A stretch of 64,000 nucleotides of DNA from CAVUAT01 sp963848045. Lineage in GTDB: Bacteria; Actinomycetota; Thermoleophilia; Solirubrobacterales; 70-9. Where the stretch lies: the NCBI GenBank assembly GCA_963848045.1, contig CAWKCC010000003.1, positions 248,001-312,000 on the forward strand, read 5' to 3'. Numbering within the stretch: the first letter of the stretch is position 1; every line of letters begins with the position of its first letter. The notes beneath the pieces are model-generated. The model saw nothing but the letters and a program-made list of their open reading frames with translations, ran no database searches and had not been told where the DNA came from. The position numbers and the translations under genes were made by a program. Shown here in pieces: positions 9,025-17,068 of this stretch.

Positions 9025-9521
9025 GGTGTGCCGCCGCCCGGCGGGCTGACCCCGCCTCCGGGGTTGGTCGGCGGGGTCGTCGTGGTCGGCGGGGTGGTCG
9101 TGGTGGGCGGAGTGGTCGTTGTCGGCGGCGTGGTCGTCGTCTGCTGGGTCGTGGTCTGCTGCGTGGTCGTCTTGCTGGTGGTGGTATCGGACGTGCTCGG
9201 GCGCTCGCACTGGGACGGGTCGGAGACCAGGATCGAGAGCTGGTCTGCGCCGTTCTCAAGCGCCTGGATGACGTCGCCGTTGACCGACGCCGGAAGGTCG
9301 GCGATCTCGGCCTTGAGCTCGTCGACCTTGTCGGCCGCAACCAGGCAGCTGCCGGCGTCGACGTTGGCCTGGATCTCCTGCAGGGAGCCGATCAGGGTGA
9401 GGGCGTTCTCGGCGGGAATCGAGGGCTCCGGGTCGTTGTTGCCGCAGCCGGCCAGGGCCGCGGCGGCGACGAACGCGCACAGCAGCGCGAATCGCGCCGA
9501 TCTCGGGTTGGCACGTGGCAT
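9021..9521 (-). CDS. Lipoprotein with Thr/Pro-rich stalk, partner of the kinase
   Basis: 166 residues from the ATG at 9521. Basic N-terminus, hydrophobic helix FALLCAFVAAAALAG and lipobox LAGC make it a probable exported, lipid-anchored protein. A helical domain of about 100 residues with two further Cys (in GSCLVAA and SQCERP) is followed by a Thr-rich stalk with four TTTTPP hexapeptides and a Gly/Pro tail. Start chosen because TAGTAT plus 7 bases precedes this ATG; a Met 11 codons upstream is in frame but would displace the signal peptide. Stop overlaps the kinase start. Function unknown; possibly an external sensory subunit. Confidence 0.75.
   Translation of the reverse strand: MPRANPRSARFALLCAFVAAAALAGCGNNDPEPSIPAENALTLIGSLQEIQANVDAGSCLVAADKVDELKAEIADLPASVNGDVIQALENGADQLSILVSDPSQCERPSTSDTTTSKTTTQQTTTQQTTTTPPTTTTPPTTTTPPTTTTPPTNPGGGVSPPGGGTP
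9072..9170 (-). repeat. Degenerate 18-bp tandem repeat encoding TTTTPP units
   Basis: About four copies of an 18-bp unit encode the TTTTPP hexapeptides of the lipoprotein stalk, followed upstream by TTTQQ-type units. The copies differ mainly at third codon positions, so selection is on the peptide. Unit number may vary between strains. Confidence 0.7.
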
Positions 9522-9528
9522 CAGGGCG

Positions 9529-9534
9529 ATACTA
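9529..9534 (-). promoter_or_regulatory. -10 element of a leaderless promoter for lipoprotein-kinase pair
   Basis: On the minus strand TAGTAT is followed by 7 bases and the ATG at 9521. It fits the TAGNNT-N6-8-RTG pattern of this window and decides the lipoprotein start. The element lies in the short gap after the phosphoesterase stop (9544). Confidence 0.5.
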
Positions 9535-9543
9535 GCCATGCCC

Positions 9544-10302
9544 CTACTGCCCAACGTAGAGGCGTTCGGCGAGCAGTTCGGGCAGCCCCGCCGCTTCGAT
9601 CGCCTGGGCCGTGCGGTCGATCTCGTACTCGACGCGATGGTAGGTGGCTCGCCACTCGTCGGTGTCGAGCGCGAGCCAGGCCGCCCTGGGGTCGCCGTCG
9701 CGCGGTTGCCCGACGCTGCCCGGATTGAGCAGCCAGCGGCCGGCGCCGACCTCGATCTCGTGGCCGTCCGGCGCCTGGCCGCCCTCGGCCCGCGCTGTGC
9801 CTGCGTTGGAGCCCCCGTCCCCCGCGGTTCCGTCGCTGAAGTGGAGCGCGATGTGGGAGTGGCCGATCAGGGTGACGCGCTCGGGTTGCTCGCGCATGCA
9901 CTCGGCGGCCTGGTCGACCGCCAGCACGTACTCCCAGATCGGATCGCGGGGCGAGGCGTGAAAGAGGCCGACGTCGTGGGCGCTGCCCTTGGGCTCAAGG
10001 CCCTCCAGGAACTCGATCGTGGCCGGGTCGCAGCTTTCGCGCGTCCACTCCACGGCCGCCGCCGCGGCGGCCGAGAAGACGTCGGTGTCGATCTCTCCCG
10101 TGACAGCGAGGTCGTGGTTGCCCACCAGGCAGATCTCGCATTGCTCCCGCACCAGGCGCGTGCACTCGTCAGGCTCGGCCCCGTAGCCGACCACGTCGCC
10201 CAGGCACCATCGCTGCTCGAACCCCGCCTCGTCCGTCGCGGCGAGCACGGCCTCGAGCGCCGCGAGATTGCTGTGTATGTCTGTGAGGATCGCGGCGCGC
10301 AT
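9544..10302 (-). CDS. Calcineurin-like metallophosphoesterase (YfcE/MJ0936-like)
   Basis: A 252-residue binuclear metal phosphoesterase. Ligand motifs in order: DIHSN (residues 8-12), GDVVGYG, GNHD and GHSH. The size and motif spacing match small single-domain bacterial phosphodiesterases that cleave cyclic or diester substrates. The substrate is unknown. It lies upstream of the lipoprotein-kinase pair on the same strand but that pair has its own promoter. ATG at 10302. Confidence 0.9.
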   Translation of the reverse strand: MRAAILTDIHSNLAALEAVLAATDEAGFEQRWCLGDVVGYGAEPDECTRLVREQCEICLVGNHDLAVTGEIDTDVFSAAAAAAVEWTRESCDPATIEFLEGLEPKGSAHDVGLFHASPRDPIWEYVLAVDQAAECMREQPERVTLIGHSHIALHFSDGTAGDGGSNAGTARAEGGQAPDGHEIEVGAGRWLLNPGSVGQPRDGDPRAAWLALDTDEWRATYHRVEYEIDRTAQAIEAAGLPELLAERLYVGQ

Positions 10303-10352
10303 GCCTGGACGAGTCTGGCCGGGGCCCCCGCGGGTGGCCGCGAGTGGCCGTC

Positions 10353-10358
10353 TATCGT
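10353..10358 (+). promoter_or_regulatory. -10 element of a leaderless promoter for the M48 protease
   Basis: TATCGT, 6 bases, then the ATG at 10365. It selects this ATG over the in-frame GTG at 10344, which would lie upstream of the -10. Confidence 0.5.
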
Positions 10359-10364
10359 AGGAGC

Positions 10365-11621
10365 ATGGCCAGGGTCAGGGGAAGCTGGGTTAAGTTGGGG
10401 GCCACGGCGGTGGCCGCCCTGGTCGTCGCCGAGGGAGCGGCCTGGCTGCTGCGCCCCAAGGACGTGATCGAGCCCGTCGGGGCCGCCGAGAGCGCCTACT
10501 TCCCCGCCGAGCAGGTCGAGGCGGCCCGCGACTACCGCTCCGGACAGCGCCTGCTGTTCGTCGGGGGTCTCGTGGCGGAGGGGGCGGTGCTGGTGGCTCT
10601 GGTCGCGGGGCGCCCGGATGCCGCCCGGCGCCTGCTGGACCGTGCCGCCGAACGGCCGCTGCTGGGCGGGGCCGCGGCGGCGGCGGGGCTCGCCGCGACG
10701 GTCGCGATCGTGACCCTGCCCTTCGATGTCGCCGCGCACGAGCGCGCCGTCGACGCGGGGCTCTCGATTCAGGACATCTCCTCCTGGGCAGCGGACTGGG
10801 CGAAGTCGAACGCGATCTCGGTTGCGATCGCGGGTGCGGTGGGTACGGCCGCGCTGGCCCTGATCCGGCGCTCGCCGCGCCGCTGGTGGATTCCCGGCAG
10901 CGCGGCGGTCGTGGGGATCGCTGCCGTCTTCATCTGGCTGGCGCCCGTGGTGCTGGCGCCGCTGTTCAACGACTTCGACGAGCTCGAGCCGGGCCAGGCG
11001 CGCTCGGACGTGCTCGAGCTCGGTCAGCGTGCGGGGGTGGAGATCGGCGAGGTCTATCGGGTTGACGCCAGCCGTCGCAGCACCGCCATCAACGCCTATG
11101 TCGGAGGCCTCGGCCCGACCAAGCGCGTCGTCCTCTACGACACTCTGCTCGAAGACCTCGACCGGGGCGAGCGCCGCGCCGTGGTCGCCCACGAGCTGGC
11201 GCACGTCGAGGCCCGCGACGTCCCGCGGGCCCTGCTCTTCATCGCCCTCTCGGCGCCGCTGGCGCTGCTGCTCACCGCCCGCCTCGCCGAGGCGCTCGCC
11301 CGGCGCAGCGGCGCCGAGCCCGGCCAGCCCGCCTACCTGCCGGCGCTGGCGATCGCCTTCGCGCTGACCTCGTTCGGAGTCGGGATCGTGGGCAACCAGC
11401 TCTCGCGGGCCATCGAGGCCAAGGCCGACACCCGGGCGCTGGAGCTGACGGACGACCCGGCCTCGATGATCGGCCTCCAGCAGCGCCTGGCCAAGTCGAA
11501 CCTGGGCGACCCCGACCCTCCCGGCGCTGTCACCTTCCTGCTGGGCACCCACCCGCCGGCCCTCGAGCGGGTCGGCACCGCGATCGCCTACGAGCGTGAT
11601 CGTGCCGATGCGAAGCGATGA
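10365..11621 (+). CDS. M48 family integral-membrane zinc metalloprotease (CAAX prenyl protease 1-like)
   Basis: About 418 residues. The N-terminal half carries at least five hydrophobic segments. The zinc motif HELAH (in VVAHELAHVEARD) lies around residue 280, with the third ligand Glu in IEAKADTRALEL and a substrate-binding TFLLGTHPPALERV near the C-terminus, all typical of Ste24/HtpX-like M48 enzymes. Likely cleaves membrane proteins in the cytoplasmic membrane. Its stop overlaps the rlmH start (ATGA). Confidence 0.9.
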   Translation: MARVRGSWVKLGATAVAALVVAEGAAWLLRPKDVIEPVGAAESAYFPAEQVEAARDYRSGQRLLFVGGLVAEGAVLVALVAGRPDAARRLLDRAAERPLLGGAAAAAGLAATVAIVTLPFDVAAHERAVDAGLSIQDISSWAADWAKSNAISVAIAGAVGTAALALIRRSPRRWWIPGSAAVVGIAAVFIWLAPVVLAPLFNDFDELEPGQARSDVLELGQRAGVEIGEVYRVDASRRSTAINAYVGGLGPTKRVVLYDTLLEDLDRGERRAVVAHELAHVEARDVPRALLFIALSAPLALLLTARLAEALARRSGAEPGQPAYLPALAIAFALTSFGVGIVGNQLSRAIEAKADTRALELTDDPASMIGLQQRLAKSNLGDPDPPGAVTFLLGTHPPALERVGTAIAYERDRADAKR

Positions 11622-12034
11622 AGGTCACCCTGATCACGGTCGGCAAGGTCAAGCCACCGTTCGACGAGGCCGATGCGCACTACCGCAAGATGCTGACCCG
11701 CCAGCAGCCCGTTGAGGTGATCGAGGTTCGCGATGAGCTCAACGTCCAGGGCCGCCTGCCCGAGCGCGCGCACGTCGTGGCCCTCGACCGCGGTGGCCGC
11801 TCGCTCAGCTCCAGGGCGTGGGCGCACTGGCTCTCCGAGCGGCGCCTCGATGCCAGCGGCCTCTGCTTCGTGATCGGCGGGCCGCGCGGGCTGCCCGAGG
11901 AGGTGATCGATCTCTGCGACGAGAAGATCTCGCTGGGACCGCAGACGATGGCCCATCAGCTCGCTCGGGTGGTGTTGCTGGAACAGCTCTTTCGCGCCAG
12001 CAGGATTCTCTCCGGCCAGCCCTACCACCAGTAG
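11618..12034 (+). CDS. rlmH: 23S rRNA (pseudouridine1915-N3)-methyltransferase
   Basis: A 138-residue SPOUT methyltransferase that acts on m3Psi1915 of helix 69 in the assembled ribosome. The SAM-binding knot is seen as FVIGGPRGLPEEV and the C-terminal segment as LGPQTMAHQLARVVLLEQLFRA with RILSGQPYHQ, all diagnostic of RlmH. Starts inside the protease stop codon. Confidence 0.96.
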   Translation: MKVTLITVGKVKPPFDEADAHYRKMLTRQQPVEVIEVRDELNVQGRLPERAHVVALDRGGRSLSSRAWAHWLSERRLDASGLCFVIGGPRGLPEEVIDLCDEKISLGPQTMAHQLARVVLLEQLFRASRILSGQPYHQ

Positions 12035-12081
12035 CGGCCCTGTTGCCGGCCCATCTCGCGCCCCCTAGGGTGTCTGCCCTG

Positions 12082-13725
12082 ATGAGCGATCCGGTCTCAG
12101 ATCTGCGCGCGGCTGTGGAGGACGCGGCCGGGGCCCTGCACGACGGCGCCGGCGGGGACACCCAGGGGCCGGGGCTCCAGCGGCCGCCCAAGGCCGAGCT
12201 GGGCGATTACTCGACCAACGCGGCGATGCTGTTGGCGCCCGTCTTGGGCGACGCCCCGCGGGCGATCGCCGAGCAGTTGGCCGAGCGACTGCGGAGCTCG
12301 CTATCCGACAGCCTCGACCGGATCGAGGTCGCCGGCCCGGGCTTCCTCAACCTCTTCCTCAGCGACGCCTGGCATCGGGGCGCGAGCGCCGCGCTGATGG
12401 CGGCCGGCGAGGACCTGGGTCGCCCCTCACCGCCGCCCGATCCCGAGAGGGTGCTGATCGAGTTCGTCTCGGCCAACCCGACCGGGCCGCTGACCGCCGC
12501 CGGTGGGCGGCACGCCGCATACGGGGACTCGGTGGGCAGGGCTCTCGAGTTCAGCGGCCGCTCCGTGCTGCGCGAGTACTACCTCAACGACCGGGGCGGG
12601 CAGATGGATCGCTTCGCCGAGTCGATCGCGGCTCGGATCAAGGGTGGGCCCGTGCCTGAGGACGGCTACGAGGGCGCCTACGTCGCCGAGCTCGCCGAGC
12701 GCCTCTCGGCGGAGGGCATCGGCCCCGACGATCTCGAGCAGCTCGGTGGCCGTGGCGCCGAGTTGATGCGCGAGTCGATCGAGCAGACGCTGCGGCGCTA
12801 CGGGGTCGTGTTCGACACCTGGTCCTCCGAGCGAGAGCTCTATGAGTCGGGGGCCGTGGAGAGGGCTCTGACCGAGCTGCGCGAGGCCGGTCACGTCTAT
12901 GAGAGCGAGGGCGCCACCTGGTTGCGCACCTCCGAGTTCGGCGACGACAAGGACCGGGTGCTGGTCCGCTCCGGGGGGGAATCGACCTACTACCTGGCCG
13001 ACATCGCTTATCACCGCGACAAGCTCGAGCGCTCGGGCGGGCGCCTGCTCGACGTGCTCGGCGCCGACCACCACGGCTACACCGAGCGGCTGTCGGCGGC
13101 GCTGGCGGCGCTGGGTCTCGACGCGCAGAGGCTCGAATTCGCGTTGATGCAGCTGGTGCACGTGGTCGAGGGCGGCGAGCGGGCGCAGATGTCCAAGCGC
13201 AAGGGCGAGTTCGTGACGCTTGACGAGCTGATCGACGACATCGGGACCGACGCGACGCGCTTCTTCATGCTGCAGCGCAGCCACGACACCACGGTCGACC
13301 TCGATCTCGAGCTGGCCCGGCGCCAGTCGAACGAAAACCCCGTCTACTACGTGCAGTACGCGCACGCGCGCATCGCCAGCATCCTTCGCAAGGCCGGCGA
13401 GGGGCCCGTGGAGGCTGCCCTGGCCCAAGGCTCCGGCTCAGGGGCCACCACCGCGCTGGAGCCCGCCGAGCGGGCCCTGACCAGGCGCCTGCTCGAGCTC
13501 CCCGCGGAGGTGACCGAGGCCGCCGCCCGGCGCGCCCCCCACCGCCTCTGCGCCTACGCGACCGCCACCGCGGCCGACTTCCACAGCTTCTACCGCGACT
13601 GCCAGGTTTTGGGCGCCGAGGGCGAGGGAGTCGAGGCCGAGCGGATCAGGCTGTGCGTGCTGACCAAGCGCACGATCGCGCGCACCCTGGAGCTGTTGGG
13701 CATCAGCGCCCCCGAGAGCATGTAG
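12082..13725 (+). CDS. argS: Arginyl-tRNA synthetase
   Basis: 547 residues, class I. An Add-1 domain at the N-terminus is followed by the catalytic domain with SANPTGPLTAAGGRHAAYGD (HIGH region in the HAAYG form), YYLNDRGGQM and the KMSKS counterpart MSKRKGEF. The C-terminal helical anticodon-binding domain ends in LELLGISAPESM, a normal ArgRS terminus. ATG at 12082 is chosen because TAGGGT lies 10 bases upstream and frames further upstream overlap rlmH. Confidence 0.96.
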   Translation: MSDPVSDLRAAVEDAAGALHDGAGGDTQGPGLQRPPKAELGDYSTNAAMLLAPVLGDAPRAIAEQLAERLRSSLSDSLDRIEVAGPGFLNLFLSDAWHRGASAALMAAGEDLGRPSPPPDPERVLIEFVSANPTGPLTAAGGRHAAYGDSVGRALEFSGRSVLREYYLNDRGGQMDRFAESIAARIKGGPVPEDGYEGAYVAELAERLSAEGIGPDDLEQLGGRGAELMRESIEQTLRRYGVVFDTWSSERELYESGAVERALTELREAGHVYESEGATWLRTSEFGDDKDRVLVRSGGESTYYLADIAYHRDKLERSGGRLLDVLGADHHGYTERLSAALAALGLDAQRLEFALMQLVHVVEGGERAQMSKRKGEFVTLDELIDDIGTDATRFFMLQRSHDTTVDLDLELARRQSNENPVYYVQYAHARIASILRKAGEGPVEAALAQGSGSGATTALEPAERALTRRLLELPAEVTEAAARRAPHRLCAYATATAADFHSFYRDCQVLGAEGEGVEAERIRLCVLTKRTIARTLELLGISAPESM

Positions 13726-13754
13726 CCACGGCCCCGGAATCGGGTGCCGGCGGT

Positions 13755-14210
13755 TCAGCCGTCGTAGGCCGAGAGCTCAGCGTCGAGCCGGGCCGAGTCC
13801 TCCGCCGAGAGCTCGGCCCCGGGCGCGTCGCCGGGATCGCGCCGGCCGCGTGCACGGCTGAGGCCGACCGCGATCGCGATCGCGGCGGCGAGCAGGCCGA
13901 GCCCCGGGACCAGCCAGGCCCAGAGATCGAAACCTTCTGTGTCAGGAGTGGAGAGCACCTCCTCGCCGTACTCGGCGACCAGCGCCTGCTTGACCTCCTC
14001 CTTGCCGAGGCCGCGATCGATCAGCCTGCGGATCAGCTCGCGCTCACGTTCGGCCTGGGGCGCCTCGGCCAGCTCCAGGGTGGTGCCGCAGACCGGGCAC
14101 ATCACCTCGTCCTCGATGTCGGCGAGGTTGGTCCTTGGCTCCGCGCCCTGCCCGAGGGCCGCGGGCGTCAGCGCCAGCAGTGCGGCGAGGCTGATTGCGA
14201 GCGCCCTCAC
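13755..14210 (-). CDS. ccmH: Cytochrome c maturation protein CcmH/CycL
   Basis: 151 residues. A signal-anchor (RALAISLAALLALTPAALG) is followed by an extracytoplasmic helical domain with the redox motif CPVCG and the segment LIRRLIDRGLGKEEVKQALV, then a transmembrane helix (WLVPGLGLLAAAIAIAVGL) and an acidic tail. CcmH reduces or holds apocytochrome c haem-binding cysteines for CcmF. GTG start overlaps the ccmG stop (GTGA, 14207-14210). Confidence 0.92.
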   Translation of the reverse strand: MRALAISLAALLALTPAALGQGAEPRTNLADIEDEVMCPVCGTTLELAEAPQAERERELIRRLIDRGLGKEEVKQALVAEYGEEVLSTPDTEGFDLWAWLVPGLGLLAAAIAIAVGLSRARGRRDPGDAPGAELSAEDSARLDAELSAYDG

Positions 14211-14737
14211 GCCTGTTCGGGGAGCAGCGGCTCGATCCGCTCGCGCAGGATCTTCTCGTTGACGGGTCCGCGCTGGATCAGGGCGATCTTCCCTTCGGGA
14301 TCGATCAGGAAGTTCTCGGGCCTGGCGACCATGCCGAAGTCCTCGCGCAGCGCCCCGTTGTCGGCGGCGCGCAACTGCGGATAGGTCAGCCCGAACTCTT
14401 GGACGAAGGCGCGGGCATCCTCGGATGCGTCCTCGAGGTTGACGCCGACCACGGCGAGTTCGCCAGGGTGGGCGTCTTGAAAGGCCTGCAGGGCGGGGGC
14501 CTCCTCGCGGCAGGGCTCGCACCATGATGACCAGAAGTTGACCAGCACCCACTTGCCGAGGTAGTCGTCGAGGCTCGCCGCCGCACCGTCGGTGGCGCTC
14601 GTGAGCACGGTCAGCTCGGGCCGAGGCGCCGAGTCGCCGACCGCTACGGCCTCGTCGTTCTTCTCCAGCAAGCCGAAGCCGAGCAGGCCGACCACGGCCA
14701 GCACGGCGAGAAACACGGCTAGTGCCCGCGCGCTCAC
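14207..14737 (-). CDS. ccmG: Thiol:disulfide interchange protein CcmG/ResA (thioredoxin-like)
   Basis: 176 residues with an N-terminal membrane anchor (ALAVFLAVLAVVGLLGFGLL) and a thioredoxin fold with active site WCEPC. The GVNLEDASEDARAFV insert and NFLIDPEGKI cis-Pro region are typical of TlpA/ResA/CcmG. Delivers electrons to apocytochrome c thiols or CcmH outside the membrane. GTG start is fixed by TAGGCT plus 7 bases. Coupled to ccmH. Confidence 0.92.
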   Translation of the reverse strand: MSARALAVFLAVLAVVGLLGFGLLEKNDEAVAVGDSAPRPELTVLTSATDGAAASLDDYLGKWVLVNFWSSWCEPCREEAPALQAFQDAHPGELAVVGVNLEDASEDARAFVQEFGLTYPQLRAADNGALREDFGMVARPENFLIDPEGKIALIQRGPVNEKILRERIEPLLPEQA

Positions 14738-14744
14738 TGGCTGG

Positions 14745-14777
14745 AGCCTAGAGAGGTGCGTTCCCCGACCCTAGAAT
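14745..14777. promoter_or_regulatory. Divergent promoters for ccmG-ccmH (-) and tRNA-Gly (+)
   Basis: On the minus strand TAGGCT (14745-14750) is followed by 7 bases and the ccmG GTG, so the mRNA is leaderless. On the plus strand TAGAAT (14772-14777) lies 11 bases before the mature tRNA 5' end. The two -10 elements are about 21 bases apart, so the two promoters must overlap in their -35 regions. Confidence 0.5.
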
Positions 14778-14788
14778 GTGGCCCCTCC

Positions 14789-14861
14789 GCGGATGTAGCT
14801 CACCTGGTAGAGCGCGAGCTTCCCAAGCTCGAGGTAGCGGGTTCGAGTCCCGTCATCCGCT
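14789..14861 (+). tRNA. tRNA-Gly(CCC)
   Basis: A 73-base cloverleaf. Acceptor stem GCGGATG pairs with CATCCGC (14854-14860), followed by discriminator T. The T-arm has GGTTCGAGTCC, and the anticodon stem CGAGC/GCTCG encloses the loop TTCCCAA with anticodon CCC, which reads GGG. The 3' CCA is not encoded. Confidence 0.95.
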
Positions 14862-14862
14862 T

Positions 14863-15351
14863 TTGGGAGTCATCCGGTGGATCCTCAACAAGCTGAGCGG
14901 TATCAGCCGGAAGCTCGCGTTGCGCAGCCGCTGGCTGGCACAGCGGCTGTGGCTGGTGATGGTGGCCGACGTCGCGCTGACCGGCTGGCGCCACTGGCGG
15001 CGTCTGGAGCCCGCCGAGCGCGCGCGCCTGCTGGAGTTGGCGCGCAAGTCGGAGGGGCGGCCCTCTGCGAAGCTCAGCAAGCGCGAGCGCCGCGAGGCGA
15101 CCGAGCTGCTCGACAAGATCGGACACGTCGAGCTCGCGGGCAGCGTGGCCGCGATCGTGCTCCCGTCGATGTCGCTGAGGCGGCTGCTGGCCAGGTTCAC
15201 CTCGGGCCGCCACCGCGACAAGATGGTCGCCATGCAGCGCTCCGGCGACGGGATCGTGGCCGACCCGGGGGAGGGAGGCCCTCAGGTCGGTGCCCCAGCG
15301 GGCGTCGAGCAAGCGGTCGAAGCAGGCGGCCCGGCCAAGCCGGCGCGCTGA
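14863..15351 (+). CDS. Conserved-looking hypothetical protein downstream of tRNA-Gly
   Basis: The open frame codes for a basic, helical protein of about 162 residues. It has an N-terminal amphipathic part (ILNKLSGISRKLALRSRWL), a central Arg/Lys/Glu-rich helix with LSKRERREATELLDKIG, and a hydrophobic patch LAGSVAAIVLPSMSLRRLLA. The tail is low complexity (Gly/Ala/Pro). No ATG or GTG lies in the first 38 codons after the tRNA. TTG at 14863 is the likeliest start, one base after the tRNA end; ATG codons at the MVADVAL segment would lose the front helix. I do not recognise the family. Confidence 0.55.
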   Translation: MGVIRWILNKLSGISRKLALRSRWLAQRLWLVMVADVALTGWRHWRRLEPAERARLLELARKSEGRPSAKLSKRERREATELLDKIGHVELAGSVAAIVLPSMSLRRLLARFTSGRHRDKMVAMQRSGDGIVADPGEGGPQVGAPAGVEQAVEAGGPAKPAR

Positions 15352-15358
15352 GTCGAGG

Positions 15359-15823
15359 CTAGCCCTGGAGCTTGCCGTTGATCTCGGAGATCGTGGAGTC
15401 GATCTCGGCGCTGAGCGTGTTGGCCTCGCCTATGAACCGAGTGGCGACGGCTGCGACCGACGCGGCCCCGCCGGCCTTGATCTCATCGGCCGCCGCGCTC
15501 GCCTCAGCGCTCAGGGTCTGAATGTCACCGACGAGCTGGTCGTGGAGCTCCGCGACATCGTCGGGCGGCGTGATCTGGGAGATGTCGGCGGCGGCGGCGT
15601 CGAGCTGCATGGCGAAGTCGGTGAACACCCCCTCCGCCTGCTCGGGCGAGTTGACCGTCGCCGCTTCGCTGGAGATCGTGGTCAGGCCGGTGTTGAGCGT
15701 GGTGGTGACCTCGTTCACCGCGCCTACGTAGTCGTTCTTCTCCTGCGTGTCCCCGCCACATGCGGCCACGGCGAAGGCCGCGCAGGCGGCGAGGGCGAGC
15801 AGCATGAGGTGGGGGCTGGGCAT
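15359..15823 (-). CDS. Putative lipoprotein, helical
   Basis: 154 residues. Signal peptide MLLALAACAAFAVAACG with a lipobox VAAC, then a long mostly helical region rich in Ala, Ser, Thr and acidic residues with heptad-like spacing (for example DQLVGDIQTLSAEASAAADEI), which suggests a coiled-coil surface protein. A Shine-Dalgarno GGGAG lies 6 bases before the ATG at 15823, so this start is preferred to longer frames that run into the SDR gene. Function unknown. Confidence 0.75.
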   Translation of the reverse strand: MPSPHLMLLALAACAAFAVAACGGDTQEKNDYVGAVNEVTTTLNTGLTTISSEAATVNSPEQAEGVFTDFAMQLDAAAADISQITPPDDVAELHDQLVGDIQTLSAEASAAADEIKAGGAASVAAVATRFIGEANTLSAEIDSTISEINGKLQG

Positions 15824-15870
15824 ATCTACTCCCTGTTCTGCTGGGCGGGACGCCCGGATCCTAATCGGGC

Positions 15871-16581
15871 TCAGGTCGACTGGGCGCTGGGGCGGATCAG
15901 GATCTCGTTGACGTCGACCCCGGCCGGCTGCTGCAGCGCGTAAAGGCAGGCGCGGGCGATGTCGTCGTCGGACAGAGCGCGCTCGGTCCCAGGCCTGGTC
16001 TCGAAGAAGTCCGTGTCGACCATGCCGGGCTCGACCAGCGTCACCCCGATCGCGTGGTTCTCGTGCATCTGGCGAAGCTCCTGGCGCAGGCTCTCGGCCA
16101 TGCCGGTCACCGCCCACTTGGTGGAGGAATACAGCGAGCCCGGCAGTGCGCGGCGCCCCGCGACCGACCCCGTGATCAGGAAGTGCCCGTCGCCGGCCGC
16201 GAGCAGGATGGGGAGCGTGGCGCGGATCGTCAGGGCCACGCCGAGCACGTTGGTGAGGACCATCTCGCGCCAGTGCTCCGGCGACTCTTCGAGAAACCCG
16301 CGCTGGGCGCCGAAGCCCGCGTTGGCGAAGACGACGTCGAGCCGGCCGAAGCGCTCGGTCGCGAAGTCCGCGAGTGCCTGCTGGTCCTCCCAAACGGTGA
16401 CGTCGGAGCGCATCGCGACCGCACGCTCCTCGCCTCCCAGCTCGGCGACCAGCTCGATCAGCTTCTGCTCGCGCCGGGCACCCAGCACGAGGCGATAGCC
16501 GGCCTCGGCGGCGCGGCGGGCAGTCTGGGCGCCGATTCCGCTCGAGGCTCCGGTGACCAGCATCACGCGATCGTCGGACAC
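15871..16581 (-). CDS. Short-chain dehydrogenase/reductase
   Basis: 236 residues, classical SDR. Cofactor motif TGASSGIG (residues 10-17), NAGFG, catalytic Ser in LITGSVAGRRA and YSSTK with catalytic Tyr and Lys. Arg residues after the second strand (GARREQK) favour NADP. Substrate unknown. GTG start preceded by GAGAAT and 6 bases, a weak leaderless-type promoter. Confidence 0.9.
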   Translation of the reverse strand: MSDDRVMLVTGASSGIGAQTARRAAEAGYRLVLGARREQKLIELVAELGGEERAVAMRSDVTVWEDQQALADFATERFGRLDVVFANAGFGAQRGFLEESPEHWREMVLTNVLGVALTIRATLPILLAAGDGHFLITGSVAGRRALPGSLYSSTKWAVTGMAESLRQELRQMHENHAIGVTLVEPGMVDTDFFETRPGTERALSDDDIARACLYALQQPAGVDVNEILIRPSAQST

Positions 16582-16635
16582 CGGATCATTCTCGCAGCAT
16601 GGCCGCGGCGGCAGCTTGCGATAATCGGATCCTCG

Positions 16636-17064
16636 ATGGATCCCTCACGCAAGCGAAAGCTCCGCCTCGTGGTCGCCCTCTCGGCGGCCGTGCTGCTGGC
16701 CGCGGGCCTCGTCTACACGTCGTTCAGCGCCTCGACCGAGGCCCGGCAGCCCTCTGATGTGATCGGCTCGGGCTCCGGCGAGACCTATGACCTGACGGGC
16801 GAGGTTGTGCCCGGAACGATCGAGCGCTCCGACCAGGACCTTCGATTCGAGATCGCCGACCGCGACGGCAGCGAGAGCCTCCCGGTCACCTATACCGGCA
16901 CGGTTCCCGACCCCTTCCGTGATGGCCGCGAGGTGATCGTCACCGGCAGGCTCCAAGAGGGCACCTTCGTCGCCGAGCACGACAGCCTGATCACCAAGTG
17001 CCCCTCGAAGTTCCAGGAGGAAGCCGAGCAGGATCCCGACCACGTGATCATCGACGACTCCTGA
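16636..17064 (+). CDS. ccmE: Cytochrome c maturation haem chaperone CcmE, Cys-type variant
   Basis: 142 residues with an N-terminal transmembrane anchor (about 9-28) and an OB-fold domain (TYDLTGEVVPG, LPVTYTGTVPDPFRDGREVIVTGRL). CcmE carries haem from CcmABCD to CcmF. Where the classical protein has HxxxY for covalent haem attachment, this one has C122-PSK-F126, resembling the CxxxY variant but with Phe in place of Tyr. A His is present seven residues earlier (H115). Four bases separate it from ccmF. Confidence 0.9.
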   Translation: MDPSRKRKLRLVVALSAAVLLAAGLVYTSFSASTEARQPSDVIGSGSGETYDLTGEVVPGTIERSDQDLRFEIADRDGSESLPVTYTGTVPDPFRDGREVIVTGRLQEGTFVAEHDSLITKCPSKFQEEAEQDPDHVIIDDS

Positions 17065-17068
17065 TTCG

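Noticed and set aside
9072..9170. Possible CRISPR or VNTR array
   Set aside because: The 18-bp units have no spacers and translate in frame to the lipoprotein stalk.
8512..10467. A 651-codon plus-strand frame with Val/Gly-rich repeats
   Set aside because: It is antisense to the kinase, lipoprotein and phosphoesterase; the Val/Gly repeats are the reverse of the TTTTPP codons.
14776..14862. Extension of the 14863 ORF upstream through tRNA-Gly from an ATG at 14776
   Set aside because: The first 28 codons would be the tRNA gene itself; the tRNA is certain.
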